Source: Delphinus delphis (Eukaryota; Chordata; Mammalia; Artiodactyla; Delphinidae). Taken from it: a DNA stretch of 64,000 nucleotides. The stretch lies in NCBI RefSeq assembly GCF_949987515.2, contig NC_082697.1:22203730-22267729 (forward strand), in the 5' to 3' direction. Position numbers and translations under genes: made by a program. Position 1 is the stretch's first letter; each line of letters starts with the position of its first letter. Of the stretch, positions 52,001 to 63,433 are shown piece after piece. Under the pieces are notes generated by a model. The model saw only the letters and a program-made list of their open reading frames with translations. It did no database searches and had not been told where the DNA came from.

Positions 52001-52955
52001 TCGCTCACCAAGCTGTCTCAGAGATTTTACCGTGTCCGTGAATCTCACCCTCCCTCTGTCCTTTTTCATGGCTTTAGGCTTTGTGTTATCTCACTCCTTT
52101 ATATGTGATGGCTGGGACCTCTCAGTGCCCCTGGAGACCCCTGGTTCCCCTTACTGTCACCCCACTTCCCTCCTCCAGAAAGTCTACAGTGGTCACCTAA
52201 TCCATGGCTCAGTTGTGTATTGATAGATGATGAAATGGAGTTTCAGAGAGAGGAAGGGGTTCACCCAGGATCATAAACTCAGTGTTGACGGGGTCCCAGC
52301 TGAGGTCATAGCCCCTCCCATCAGCTTGTGATGGGCGGGCCCAGATCTGCAAGCCTGACCACCTGACTCCTGGGCCCCCACCTCACCACTCCAGGAGGGG
52401 TCTCTGAGCATCCCCTTCCCAGGCCCCTTTTGTAGGAGGGGGTCTTTGGGGAAGGACTTGTTTTGTGGCCCTCACCCCTGCCTTCCCTACTCTTTCCTCC
52501 TTGCCTGGCAAGATCCTCCATCCGTCCTTCTCAAATACTGGCTCCCTGCTCTTGGCACCCAGCGTCTGAAATATCAGCCTCTGCCTTCTTGCCTCATTTG
52601 CATTTCAAAAGGTCTCTTTAGGAATTGATTCGGCTCTAAGATGAACTTAAGAGCCTGTCTGGGGTTCATCTCCCTGGCTCTGTGGTTCCAAGCTTAGCTG
52701 CACATTAGAATCACCTTGGAAGCTATTTAAAAATACTGATGCCTGGGACCTACCCAGACCAATGATGTGAGACTCTCTGGGGTTGGGACCTTGGGCATCT
52801 TTTTTTTCTTTTTAAGTTTCCCTAGGTAATTCTGACGTGCACCCAGGTTGAGAACCACTGTGCTGGCTCCACTCTGTCCCTTGTCCAAGAAGGCACATTT
52901 TCTCCTTCCAGGTCTTTGGAGCTAGAACAAGAGCTCTGTCAAGAACTGGTCCCAG

Positions 52956-53123
52956 GGACTTCTCTGGCGGTCCAGTGGTTAAGACTTCACCTTCCAATGC
53001 AGGAGGTGCAGGTTCGATCCCTGGTCGGGGAGCTAAGATCCCACATGCCTCATGGCCAAAAAACAAAACATAAAACAGAAGCAATATTGTAACAAATTCA
53101 ATAAAGACATAAAAAAAAAAAAA
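52956..53123 (+). repeat. tRNA-Glu SINE (Bov-tA-like) with unique 3' tail
   Basis: GGACTTCTCTGGCGGTCCAG, then AATATTGTAACAAATTCAAT and AAAGACAT plus poly(A). Target duplication AGAACTGGTCCCAG at 52942-52955 and AGAACTGGTTCCAG at 53124-53137. Confidence 0.9.
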
Positions 53124-53439
53124 AGAACTGGTTCCAGGTCAGCTCTGGTTTTGCTGTGGGACCTCTCTCTAGCCTTCAGTAAACTGGGGGCTTAGATTAG
53201 ATCAGTGGTTCTCACCTTCAGCGACTGGGTGTGAGACGTGGGGGACCAGGAGCCCATGTATTTGGACTACCTGGGAGCATGCTTGACAATTACCTGCCTG
53301 ACTTGAAAAGTCAAATGTAACCCAAGGGTGATTTTATATGCCACTAACATGAATCACCCCTCTCTTGGGAAGAAGTGTTCAGTGGACTCATGCATCTGAG
53401 TGACTTTTTTAAACGTTGAGAAAGCTCAGAAATGATTTT

Positions 53440-53985
53440 TATAACAATTCCTCAAATTCCCCTCCACTGGGCTTGTGCCATTTTGCATTCTTGCCAGTGA
53501 AATATGAGTGATCCTGTTTCTCCATAGTTTCATCAATAGAATGTGTTGTCAGGTGTTTGGATTTTTGCCAATCTGATAGGTGAGAAATTGTATCTCAGTA
53601 TAGTTTTAATTCACATTTCTCTACCATGATTAGGGTTGAGCATCTTCCTATGGTTGGAGCCATCTATCTTTTTTTGCATGTGAACCGGTTTTCATATCTC
53701 TAGCCCGTTTTTCTATAGGTGTGTTGGATTTTTTCCTCTATTTTGTGAATCTCTTTACATATTTAAGATATTAACCCTTTGTCAGTGTAATACATTGCAA
53801 ATATTTTTTCCCAGTTAATTATTTCTATTTTTGCTTTTCTTCGGGTATTTTTTTTCCCATGTCGAATTTGCTTATCTAATCAAATGTATCTATTTCTTCC
53901 CCTATTGCTTCTGTAGTTTTGAATCATGATGATTATTATAGGCTTATTTTGCTTTAATCTGCATGAAAACCTACCATTTAAATTG
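53440..53985 (-). repeat. Old L1/HAL1-like remnant, antisense
   Basis: GATTTTTGCCAATCTGATAG, GTGAGAAATTGTATCTCAGT, CATATTTAAGATATTAACCC, TTTGTCAGTGTAATACATTG: typical antisense old L1 3' text. Confidence 0.75.
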
Positions 53986-54894
53986 TAAAAAATGATCAGT
54001 TCCTCGTCATTTCTAAGCGTCTTGTATAGTTATGATCTGTTTTACCATATTCATTTTGTTTATTAGTATCCATGCTGAATTAAAGTCCTCACTGGAATGT
54101 CAGTTCCATGAGCTCAGGATTCCCCCTGAGATGGAGATTTGCATACAAGAGGCTTCTGGAAACGTCCCCTTGGAATAACACCATCAGGGATCGAGGCAGA
54201 GGGAGAAGCTGAGCTGCAGAGCATTCACACCAATGGCCTCAGCTGATCCCATGGGGAGCTCTGGAGCTGAAGTGGGAAGGGGGCACGGACCAGTCACTGG
54301 ATGTGGGTTCCCCGCCCCCCCAGTACCCCCACCCAGGGAGGGCACATGACCTTGGATGAGGTGGTTGCCCTCAGCCAATGGCCATCGCTGGGGGAAGGAC
54401 TCAACTTTGAGGTCTTAGCCAGGGGAATGCGTGCCCCAGTCCTAAAGGCATAACACTCCAGCATCCCCCTCAAGTACCCTGTCTGTCATGGTCCCTGCTG
54501 TATTCTTCATGCCTAACTATGCCTGGCACGTGATAGGTGCTCAGGGAGTCTTTGGTGAATGAATGAAAGACAAACAAGAACAGAAACCCAGATTTCTGGG
54601 TCTTGGGCTCAACCCAACTGGATCACAATTTCAGGGTGAGAGAGGGGAGGAACCCTGGGCAGGTGGGTTCAGAATCGTCTCAAGTGCTTCTGTCCTGTTC
54701 CCCATTTGCAACCCATTGGGTGGTCTTGAGACTTCTCTGGCTCAGCAGTTGATGCTGGTCAAGGCTGGACATGGCTGGGCTGCGCTGGCCAGGGAGGGCA
54801 GGGGCCCTCAGCGGAACCCTAGGCACTGTGACTGCTCTTTGGATGTGCATCACCCTGTGAGCTTTCAGTTCAGTTTTTTTTAATCTCGCTCCAG

Positions 54895-54957
54895 CATTCC
54901 TTGAAGAAAAGAGGAACCCGCTCCCTTGGGAAGACGGACAAGAAACCTTCCATGCAG
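54895..54957 (+). CDS. MTCL2: MTCL2 coding exon 4
   Basis: 21 codons (residues 354-374), HSLKKRGTRSLGKTDKKPSMQ. This short, strongly basic linker (three Arg/Lys clusters) separates the N-terminal coiled coil from the SOGA repeats in exon 5. It contains likely phosphorylatable serines and a threonine (inference). The acceptor is CTCGCTCCAG|CAT and the donor CAG|GTACCT. With 63 nt and phase 0 it could be skipped without a frameshift. The exon is too short to be found by frame length; I placed it by the remembered ERPREHSLKKRG junction and the splice sites. Confidence 0.9.
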
Positions 54958-55613
54958 GTACCTCCCGTCAGCCTCCACAGCCTCTGTGCAGCCCCCAGCA
55001 GTAGCTTTCAGTCTGAAGGCCCCAGGCCTAACTCCATGTAGCTCGGGGAGTCCCCAGAGGTGCCCACCCTGCCCCAGTTTCTACTCCATCCTCCCCTTGT
55101 TCACTTTCTTAGCTTCGCTGTGTACTTTACTTCCCCAAACTACACCCTGAGCCCATGGTTCTCACATGCTCTGCTAGAGAAAGTGCTATATGTAGCACAG
55201 GTCAGGCATAGAATATAGTTAGTTTCTAGTGGTCCTGGATGGTCAGGGTGGCAGGCACTTTTTATATATTGACTCATTTAATTTTCTTCATGGTCTGTGA
55301 GGGAGGGAATGTTATTGCCCCATTTTACAGATGAGAAAACTGCAGTAGTAATGGTAGTAGTAGTAGCAGCAACACTGACCCTGGCAGAATGTTGCCTACT
55401 CCAGGAAGCCCTCCTGGACTCCCCAGGCTACATGCGGTGCCCCATCTGTGCTACAATATGTATGTCCCCCTCTCTGCTTCCCCTCTGGACCCACCTTGAG
55501 GGTCAGGGCTGTGTCCCCAGCACGTAGTTAGTGCTCCCTGAAATGCTGTGGCCGAGCCTCCCAACACTAACCTTGCTGGCTTGTGCCTGTCCCTGTTCCC
55601 CCTCGGGCCACAG
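54958..55613 (+). other. MTCL2: MTCL2 intron 4
   Basis: 656 bases, GT-AG. Contains a MIR-like piece near 55240-55350 (CCCATTTTACAGATGAGAAA) and a short (AGT)n run near 55340-55365. Nothing else seen. Confidence 0.85.
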
Positions 55614-56804
55614 GAGGACAGTGCCGACCTGAAGTGCCAGCTGCACTTTGCAAAGGAGGAGTCGGCCCTCATGTGCAAGAAGCTCACCAAGCTGGCCAAG
55701 GAGAATGACAGCATGAAGGAGGAGCTGCTCAAGTACCGCTCGCTCTACGGGGACCTGGATGGCGCCCTGTCGGCCGAGGAGCTGGCGGACGCACCCCACT
55801 CGCGGGAGACCGAGCTCAAGGTTCATTTGAAGCTGGTGGAGGAGGAAGCCAACCTGCTGAGCCGCCGCATCGTGGAGCTGGAGGTGGAAAACCGCGGCCT
55901 GCGGGCCGAGATGGACGACATGAAGGACCACGGCGGTGGCTGCGGGGGCCCCGAGGCACGCCTGGCTTTTTCCGCTCTGGGCGGCAGCGGCGGCGAGTGC
56001 GGGGAGAGCTTGGCGGAGCTGCGGCGACACCTGCAGTTCGTGGAGGAGGAGGCTGAGCTGCTCCGGCGCTCCTCAGCCGAGCTGGAGGACCAGAACAAGC
56101 TGCTGCTGAGCGAGCTGGCCAAGTACCGCTCGGAGCACGAGCTGGACGTGACGCTGTCGGAGGACAGCTGCTCTGTGCTCAGCGAGCCCTCGCAGGAGGA
56201 GCTGGCAGCCGCCAAGCTGCAGATCGGCGAGCTCAGCGGCAAGGTCAAGAAGCTGCAGTACGAGAACCGGGTGCTCCTCTCCAACCTCCAGCGCTGTGAC
56301 CTCGCCTCCTGCCAGAGCACGCGGCCGATGCTGGAGACGGACGCCGAGGCCGGGGACTCGGCCCAGTGTGTGCCCGCGGCCCTCGGCGAGGCCCACGGAC
56401 CCCACACCGCCCGGCTCTGCAGGGCCCGGGAGGCCGAGGCGCTTCCGGGGCTGAGGGAGCAGGCCGTCCTGGTCAGCAAGGCCATCGACGTCCTGGTGGC
56501 CGATGCCAACGGCTTCACGGCCGGCCTCCGCCCGTATCTGGACAACGAGTGTGCCGACTTTCGGCTGCACGAGGCCCCCGGCAACAACAGCGAGGGCCCC
56601 AGGGACACCAAACTGATCCACGCCCTCCTGGTGCGGCTGAGCTTGCTCCAGCAGGAGCTCCACGCCTTCACGCGGAAGGCGGACTCGGTCCTCGGGGACC
56701 CCAACAAGGAGCAGCCAGAGCCCTTCTCGACGCTGCCCGCCTTGGGCTCCCAGGGACCCTCCAAGGAGATTCTTCTGGCCAAAGACCTTGGCTCAGACTT
56801 CCAG
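55614..56804 (+). CDS. MTCL2: MTCL2 coding exon 5 (large SOGA-repeat exon)
   Basis: 397 codons (residues 375-771), EDSADLKCQLHF to LAKDLGSDFQ. Three related coiled-coil repeats are visible, at about residues 379-424 (LKCQLHFAKEESALM), 440-480 (LKVHLKLVEEEANLLSRR) and 508-552 (LRRHLQFVEEEAELLRR); these are the family-defining SOGA units. A Gly-rich spacer (HGGGCGGPEARLAFSALGG) separates the second and third. A further coiled-coil segment, AAAKLQIGELSGKVKKLQYE, follows, and then a mostly helical, less charged region up to residue 771 (AIDVLVADANGFTAGL; LLVRLSLLQQELHAF). The acceptor is CGGGCCACAG|GAG and the donor CAG|GTAAGA. The exon is very GC-rich in third positions, so long antisense frames appear here and are shadows. 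Confidence 0.96.
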
Positions 56805-56839
56805 GTAAGATGTCCCAGTCACAGGCCCTATCACTTTTT

Positions 56840-57240
56840 TTATATATGTATGTACGGTTTTTTTTTTACTGAACCATACGTACAGAGAGGCACGCAAAGC
56901 ACAAGTACACAGCTTAATGAATTTTCCCAAAGTGAGCACACCTGTGTAAGCGTCACCCAGGACAAGAACTAGAATGTGACCAGCACCCCAGAAGGCCCTC
57001 CTCAGGTCCCCTTTTAGCCACTATCCCCACTCCCAAGGGTAACCCCTCTCGATTCAGTTTTGCCTGTCTTTGAACTTTGCATAAATTGAATCACACAGAA
57101 CACACTCACCTGTGCCTGACTTTTCACTCATCATTATGTCTGTTGTCTCAGGTGGCAATAATTTGTGTGTTCTCATGACTGAATATGATCTCATGGGGTG
57201 AATATACCGCAGTTCTCTTAGTCATTTACTGTTGATAAAG
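56840..57240 (-). repeat. Old L1 3' region, antisense
   Basis: AATGAATTTTCCCAAAGTGA, GTCACCCAGGACAAGAACTA, TTTGCATAAATTGAATCACA. The same class recurs at about 60815-61010, 61265-61560 and 63825-64000. Confidence 0.75.
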
Positions 57241-58344
57241 GGATTCATTCCAAAGCCCTATCTTTTATGCCAGGTTGCCCTTTCTTCTCCTCATGTTTCT
57301 TTTGCAACGCTGTATTTTAAAACGAGTATTATTTAAAAAAAAAAAAGCTTTGGTCAGATCCTGTGCAAAGGCCAGAAACTTGGCTTTCTAAAGGTAATGA
57401 ACTTCCAGCCTTGATATCTATAAACTACTAGTTAGAAAAATTAAAATAGCAAAAGCACTTGTCCCCCCAAAAAGCATCACTGCAAGAGTAATCCATAAAC
57501 ATGCGAAGAGCTTCAGAAGTGCCTCTGGTAAAAAGATGAAGCCTCCTCCCCCCTGCTTCTTACTCCTTCAAGGTTTTGCTAATTAACACTGGTTTTGGAG
57601 CAGTGCTGTCATAGGCACATGTGGGCTGCTTAAAATTAAATTAATAAAAGGTACGGTACATATAATTGACAGTTCACTTCTTCAGTTCAGCCACATTTCA
57701 AGGGCTCGGTAGCTGCGTGTGTCAAGTGGTGCAGATCTAGAACATTCCATCATCACAGCATGCCCTTCTAACTCTTTCTCTCCATGTACTCTCATATATT
57801 TGTTTTTGCCTCAAATTGCTTTATGTTATACCTCCTGCTACCGCACAACTTGTTTTTCTTGTGTAATGTATCTATTTGTTCATTTATTTACGATGCTGTA
57901 TTTATGGTTCGTATGCTTTTTGTTCTTAGTGCTGGAGGTGCCATGGTAAGCAAATAAACAGTTATGATTCCTGCCCCCCAGCCTGCATCATCTAGTGGGG
58001 AAAGAGATGTTCATCAAAACATCATGCCATTGAATGGGAAATCACAAACTGAGATGAGGGCTCGCTAGGAAAGGTGCTGGCTTCTGTGAATGAGAAGCTT
58101 GACCTAGACCCTGGGTCAGGGAGGACCTCTGATCTGAGCTGAGATCAGAAGGATGGATCACCAGGGGAAGAGTGTTCTAAGCAGAGGGAACAGCCTGTGC
58201 AAAGGCATCATGGCCAGAAGGAGCAGGATGTGTCCAAGGACTAAGGGAAAGAGTGCGGCTGGACCTCAGTGTCGGGAGGTTTGATCTTCATCCTGAGAGC
58301 ACTGGGGGAGGGGCGTCTTCCCATGTCTGTACAGGGAGGTTTAG

Positions 58345-58555
58345 CTCTTTCTTTTTTTTTTTTTGTGGTACTTGGGCCTCTCACTGCTGTGGCCTCTCCC
58401 GTTGCGGAGCACAGGCTCCGGACGTGCAGGCTCAGCGGCCATGGCTCACGGGCCCAGCCGTTCCACGGTATGTGAGATCCTCCCGGACCGGGGCACGAAC
58501 CCGTGTGCCCTGCATTGGCAGGTGGACTCTCAACCACGGCGCCACCAGGGAAGCC
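58345..58555 (-). repeat. CHR SINE (short form)
   Basis: Antisense: T run, GTGGTACTTGGGCCTCTCAC, to CACCAGGGAAGCCCT. No convincing target duplication could be read. Confidence 0.9.
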
Positions 58556-58942
58556 CTCGATCTTGCTTTTCTCAAGCAAGCAGACTGCCCTATGTTGGGT
58601 CTCCCTCTTGGTTCTCCTTGGGGTAGGAATGAGCTGGGGCCGCATGTGTGGGAGGACAGTTGAAGCTGGCTCAGAAGGTTTGTGCACAAGACAGGCATTC
58701 ACAGAATCAGTGTTTTCACTCACCACTAGCCATTCAGCCTTTCAACAGACATTCGTGGGGCAGTCGCAGTGTGCCAACCAGGGCTGGGGCTGAGCCCCGG
58801 AGGTAAATCCACCTAGGCCCCTGCCCTCAGGTGTGCGGCCAGAGGCCTCTTTCAGAGCCAGAGGCCTGGGTGGGTGCAGTTTCTAGCGCCCCCGTGTCCC
58901 CTCCCCATGCTCACCTTTAGTCTCTTCTGCCTGTGCCTCTAG

Positions 58943-59089
58943 GTGCAGCCACCTGACCTCAGGGACCTGCCGGAATGGGAGCCCAGGATACGAGAGGCCT
59001 TCCGCAGCGGCGACCTGGACTCCAAGCCCGACCCCAGCCGGAGCTTCAGGCCTTACCGAGCTGAAGACAGTGATTCCTATGCCTCTGAG
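58943..59089 (+). CDS. MTCL2: MTCL2 coding exon 6
   Basis: 49 codons if the first AG is used (VQPPDLRDLPEWEPRIR...), residues 772-820; 47 codons if the second AG, six bases later, is used (exon then starts at 58949 with PPDLRDLPEW). My memory of the human protein (DFQ-PPD) favours the second site, so the listed start is the outer limit. The segment is short and less coiled: RDLPEWEPRIREAFRSGDLD, then DPSRSFRPYRAEDSDSYASE, with several Ser/Arg/Asp residues. The donor is GAG|GTGGGC. Both forms keep phase 0. Confidence 0.88.
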
Positions 59090-59404
59090 GTGGGCATAGG
59101 CCTGAGCAGGCAGCGGGGAGGGTGGGAGGAGAATGGCTGAGGCCGCTGAAGAGCAGAGTGATCTGTGGAGAATCTTAGCTGGTGATGATACGGGTTTTGA
59201 GTATTTCCTTTGGTTCCAAGCTTCCTGACAGCAAGGGCTGAGAGGGAGACAAGGAAGTTTGGGCCATTCTCAGGGCCTGATGAAAGGAAGTTTATAAACT
59301 TATCTGAGGAAATTGATCTTGTTCTCCTATACTACTGAATTCCACAGGGAAGTTAATAATTTATGTCATTTAATGGAAACAGTAATTAGTTTAGCAGGAA
59401 GGCA

Positions 59405-59600
59405 ACAATCTCTACAGTCAGGCTGACTGGGTACAAATTGTGGATCTATGTATACTAGCTGTAAGATTGTAAAAGTGTCACTTTACTTCTCTGATCCTCA
59501 GTTTTCTCACCTTTAAAATAAAGGTAATGTGTCATAGGGTTGTTGAAAGGATTAAATACATGAAAAGCCTTAGCGTAAGGCCTGGTCCATGTTGGGTGAA
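59405..59600 (+). repeat. MIR element
   Basis: GTCACTTTACTTCTCTGATC, CTCAGTTTTCTCACCTTTAA and GTTGTTGAAAGGATTAAATA. Confidence 0.75.
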
Positions 59601-60296
59601 GAGGACGACGACACATCACTGGCCTCAGGAGACCTGCAGGCTGTGTGGCCTCAGGCATGTTCCCACTCTCTGGCTGCAGATCCTCACCTGTAATATGGGA
59701 GGATTAGAGTGGGTGGTGGCTGTAGAATTTCCAGGATTCCCTGGTCCTTGAGCAATTCTGGATGGTTCTGAGCCCCTCCCAAGCCTACTGAGCCTCTCCC
59801 CAGCACTTCATAATGAACCTGAAACAGGAAAAGGCTCCTATGGGCTGGATGGGGCTTCCCTGAGACTCCTGAACCGTGGAGAGTCTCATGTGTGCCCCAA
59901 CCTGAGCGTCCTTTTCTTCTCAGCTTCCCTAGGAAGGCAACTTTTGGTCCCAGGGAGGCCAGTCTGCAACTGTGAAGGGGGAGAAGCTCCCTTGAAGCTG
60001 ATGGATCAAACTCTTGAAGTGGTCTGAGTGTCCTAGCAGCCATGGCAAAAGAGGACGGGAGGGGGCAGGAATCATGAGATACTTAGTTCTTATTTTTTGA
60101 GAAAAAGAGATAGGCCAGCTCACCTGCAGAGAAAATAATTTCCTACCTGCCCTCAATTATTGTTTCCTTCAGCCACTCTTTACTGAGAAGTCACAAGTTG
60201 CCAGGCACCGCGTTGGGCACTGAGTTTAAGGAAAACACCAGAGATAGGTAGTATTGAGCCCTTTAAGGATTTTTAATAAAAAACAGGCATACACAG

Positions 60297-60590
60297 GACT
60301 TCCCTGGTGGTCCAGTGGTTGAGAATCTGCCTGCCAATGCAGGGGACGCGGGTTCGATCCCTGGTCGGGGAACTAAGATCCCACATGCCTCGGGACAACT
60401 AAGCCTGCATGCTGCAACTACTGAGCCCTCACGCCACAGCTAGAGAGCCCACGTGCCGCAACTACTGAGGCTATGTGCTCTGGAGCCCATGCACCACAAC
60501 TAGAGAGAAGCCCATGCACCGCAACAAAAGATTCTGTGTGCCGCAACTAAGACCCGATGCAGCCAAATAAATATTAAAAACAAAAAAACA
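60297..60590 (+). repeat. CHR-related SINE
   Basis: GGACTTCCCTGGTGGTCCAG to GCAGCCAAATAAATATTAAA and an A/CA tail. Target duplication AAAACAGGCATACA about 60280-60293 and 60591-60604. Confidence 0.9.
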
Positions 60591-61322
60591 AAAACAGGCA
60601 TACAGGATATACCTCAAGCCAGAGTGCCTTCCATTGCCAAACTTTTACATTATTGGCCAGATAACGAGTGTTTGGTTTTTTCACAGAGGGACATCTTGCC
60701 ATACCTGGAAACCTTTTATGTAGGCGTTGGAGCTGACATTTCCCTTTTCTGTTTTCCTGCTTAACATGACAGCATAAAAATGTCCCTTTATTAGTAGAAA
60801 TACTTTTAGAAATCTTAAGTGAAGTATAGCGTACATGCAGTAAAGCACTCATATTGTAAGTGTACAGCTCAAATAATTTTCATAAACTGAACACTACTGT
60901 GTAAGCAAATCAATGAACAGAACATGACCTGGCCCTGGAAGCCTCCCTTCTACTCCCCATCTAGTCACCATACTGACTTCTAACAAAATAGAGTTTTTTT
61001 GCCTGTTTAGCTACAAATCCTTATAAACCCAATCCCCCCCGCCCCTCCCCACACCAAAGGCAGAGTTTTATTGTCTTTTTTGTAAGGTTTTATTATATAG
61101 TCATTATAAACAACAAATAACTATAATAAAGTCTCTAAGCAGCATTGCATAAGGATATAAAGAAGAAAGTCAAGATCACAAGATTATCACATAATTAACC
61201 ACTGTGAACATTTAGTTTGTGTGTGTCCATGTCCTTCATGTTTTTCTATTGAGTATATATATTTTTTACTTTTTACTGAAGTATAACATAATAATACACA
61301 TACAGTAAAGGGCACTATCCTT

Positions 61323-61458
61323 TTTTTTTTTAATTTAATTTTATTTTTGGTCATGCCACGTGGCTTGCAGAATCTTAGTTCCCCCGACCAGGGATCGAAC
61401 CCTCACCCTCGGCAGTGGAAGTATGGAGTCCTAACCACTGGACCACCAGAGAATTCCC
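61323..61458 (-). repeat. Old tRNA-Glu SINE (short form) in L1
   Basis: Antisense: CATGCCACGTGGCTTGCAGA, GACCAGGGATCGAACCCTCA, to CACCAGAGAATTCCC. Perfect target duplication AAGGGCACTATCCTT at 61308-61322 and 61459-61473. The surrounding text (ACTGAAGTATAACATAATA) is antisense L1. Confidence 0.93.
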
Positions 61459-61868
61459 AAGGGCACTATCCTTAAGTGTGCAGTTGTATGGATTTTAACA
61501 TAAGTATAGACCCATTAAACACATATGGTTGATCCCCAACTTATCTTAGTTGTTTGTAAATTACTGCAATTATAAACGAGACGAACATCTTTGTGAATTA
61601 AACTGAGTTTTCATAGTATTTATTTTCTACAAATTTCTGCAAGAAATTATCAAGCTAAAATTATAACAATAGCTAGGTTTGATGTGCACTGTTTCATTTC
61701 ATCGTCATGACAACCCACGGAGGCAGGGACAGCTGCCGTGCCTGGTTTATACTGGAAGGACAGCTTGGGCCTGACTTACTGCAAAGGACTCTCGTCCTTT
61801 GACTGCAGCTTCTGTCCTCCTCCTGCTCTCTCCCTCCTCCTTATCTGTGTCCCTCATCTCGACCCCAG

Positions 61869-61994
61869 ATCAAGGAGCTGCAGCTCGTGCTGGCCGAAGC
61901 ACATGACAGCCTCCGGGGCCTGCAAGAGCAGCTCTCCCAGGAGCGGCAGCTGCGGAAGGAGGAGGCTGAAAACTTCAACCAGAAAGTGGTGCAG
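61869..61994 (+). CDS. MTCL2: MTCL2 coding exon 7
   Basis: 42 codons (about residues 821-862), IKELQLVLAEAHDSLRG to AENFNQKVVQ. It opens the next coiled-coil block, with heptads in LQEQLSQERQLRKEEAENF. The acceptor is CTCGACCCCAG|ATC and the donor CAG|GTGGGT. The length is 126 nt, phase 0. The junctions SYASE|IKELQ and KVVQ|LKEDQ agree with the remembered orthologue, which is how I placed this short exon; it is embedded in an unrelated longer open frame that I disregard. Confidence 0.94.
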
Positions 61995-63202
61995 GTGGGT
62001 GGTGCCCAGTGCTCTCCTGCACCTACTGCAACCTGTCTTCCCTGAACCAAACCTTAGCGGTCCATGGGTCTTCAGAGGCGGGAATGTCAGGGGAAACCTG
62101 TGTCTTCTCGCCCCGTGCTGCACTGGTGCTTATGCATTAGCTGTGCTGGGCTGGAATCCTGGGCTTGTCGTTGACTGTCTGTGTGACCTCAGGCCCATTC
62201 TGTCGCCTCTCTGTGCTTCAGTTTCCCATCTATGAAATATTGCCCCGTCAGAGTTGAAAATCTGTATTAGAAAGGCCGTAGGCCTGGCTGGTAATCAAGA
62301 TGGTAGCTCTGCTAGTAGACAGCATTTATTAAGCCCTTACTCTATGTCAGGGCACTTGCCACACATCATGTCCTTTAATCCTCATGTTTTCCCCTGTGAA
62401 GTGTGTCCCCATTTTACAGGTGGGGAAACTGATGCCCAGAGTGCTGAAGTGCTTTGCCCAGGGTTGCACTTGCAGGGCAAGGTGGGGCTGGGATTCTTTT
62501 TTTTCTTTGTTTTTAATATTTTTTTATTATTTATTTTATTTCTTTGGCTGCGCCGGGTCTTAGCTGCAACACGCAAGATCTTCATTGCGGCATGCAGGAT
62601 CTTTAGTTGTGGCATGCATGCGGGGTCTAGTTCCCTGACCAGGGATCGAACCTGGGGCCCCCTGCATTGGGAACGTGGAGTCTTACCCACTGGACCACCA
62701 GGGAAGTCCTTGGGACTGGGATTCTAATCCAGGTTATTGGCTCTCTCTGAGCCATTACCCCGTGTTGCTTACTAGGCTATTAATGCTGTCAGCCTTCCTC
62801 ACCCCGAGAATGCCCTTTGCTCTGCATGTGGGTCACCCCTCCCTGCCATCACTGCTCACCCTCCCAGGTGCCTCAATGAATGTGAGAGTTCATGTTGGTT
62901 CCTGGTATGGGCTCATTAGATGATGTCATGGTTTTTACAATCAGACAGAGCCAGATTCAGATCCCAGCTCTTTCGCTGATTGTTACTGTGATTGCTGCTG
63001 TTTTTATGAGTCTCTCTCCCCTGGAGGAGCTGAGGGAACTGTTTATTTCAACACAGTGAACTGCTAGTGGTGGAATCCCTGTCGGGGGTCACCACCGGGC
63101 ACCCCCTGAAATTTCCTCTCGGCCCTTGTGTGAGGCCTGGAACGGGATGAGTTAGGGTCCCCTAGACAGCTGGGGTAGCTCACCCTCTTGTCCCCCTTGC
63201 AG
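61995..63202 (+). other. MTCL2: MTCL2 intron 7
   Basis: 1.2 kb. MIR pieces at about 62150-62250 (sense) and 62330-62480 (antisense) and one older SINE. Remaining text is unique, with nothing specific seen. Confidence 0.85.
62498..62711 (-). repeat. Old tRNA-Glu SINE
   Basis: Antisense: TTTGGCTGCGCCGGGTCTTA, CCTGACCAGGGATCGAACCT, to CACCAGGGAAGTCC. Target duplication GGG(A)CTGGGATTCT at 62485-62497 and 62712-62725. Confidence 0.9.
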
Positions 63203-63433
63203 CTGAAGGAGGACCAGCAGAGGGCACTCCTGCGGCGGGAGTTTGAGCTGCAGAGTCTGAGCCTGCAGCGGAGGCTGGAGCAGAAATTCTGGAGCCAGGA
63301 GAAGAACATGTTGGTTCAGGAGTCCCAGCAGTTCAAGCACAACTTCCTCCTGCTCTTCATGAAGCTCAGGTGGTTCCTCAAGCGCTGGCGGCAGGGCAAG
63401 GTTTTGCCCAGCGAGGGAGATGACTTCCTTGAG
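63203..63433 (+). CDS. MTCL2: MTCL2 coding exon 8
   Basis: 77 codons (about residues 863-939), LKEDQQRALLRREFELQ to LPSEGDDFLE. The first half is a coiled coil (LQSLSLQRRLEQKFWSQEK), then MLVQESQQFKHNFLLLF leads into the strongly conserved aromatic/basic helix MKLRWFLKRWRQGKV and the acidic end SEGDDFLE. The acceptor is CCCCTTGCAG|CTG and the donor GAG|GTATGG. The length is 231 nt, phase 0. This is the last exon in the window; the protein must continue for several hundred residues in exons to the right. Confidence 0.95.

Larger units (their letters stand above)
56805..58942 (+). other. MTCL2: MTCL2 intron 5
   Basis: 2.1 kb. Starts with an antisense old L1 piece, has AT-rich unassigned text at 57250-57960, an L2-like piece near 58000-58300 (TCTAAGCAGAGGGAACAGCC) and one CHR SINE. 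Read-through from exon 5 would add 55 codons and stop at 56972. Confidence 0.8.
59090..61868 (+). other. MTCL2: MTCL2 intron 6
   Basis: 2.8 kb, AT-richer than the neighbouring introns. Contains a MIR near 59405-59600, one CHR SINE, one older SINE and L1 pieces. The text from about 61080 to 61260 is AT-rich and unassigned. No exon seen. Confidence 0.8.

Noticed and set aside
55823..56782. 319-codon minus-strand frame over MTCL2 exon 5
   Set aside because: Antisense shadow of a GC3-rich coding exon; Ser/Arg-rich with no domain.
56805..56972. Alternative last exon by read-through of exon 5
   Set aside because: The canonical donor CAG|GTAAGA is strong, and the added 55 codons enter L1-derived sequence.
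61738..62235. 165-codon frame around MTCL2 exon 7
   Set aside because: It is in another frame than the exon; the real frame is fixed by both splice junctions.
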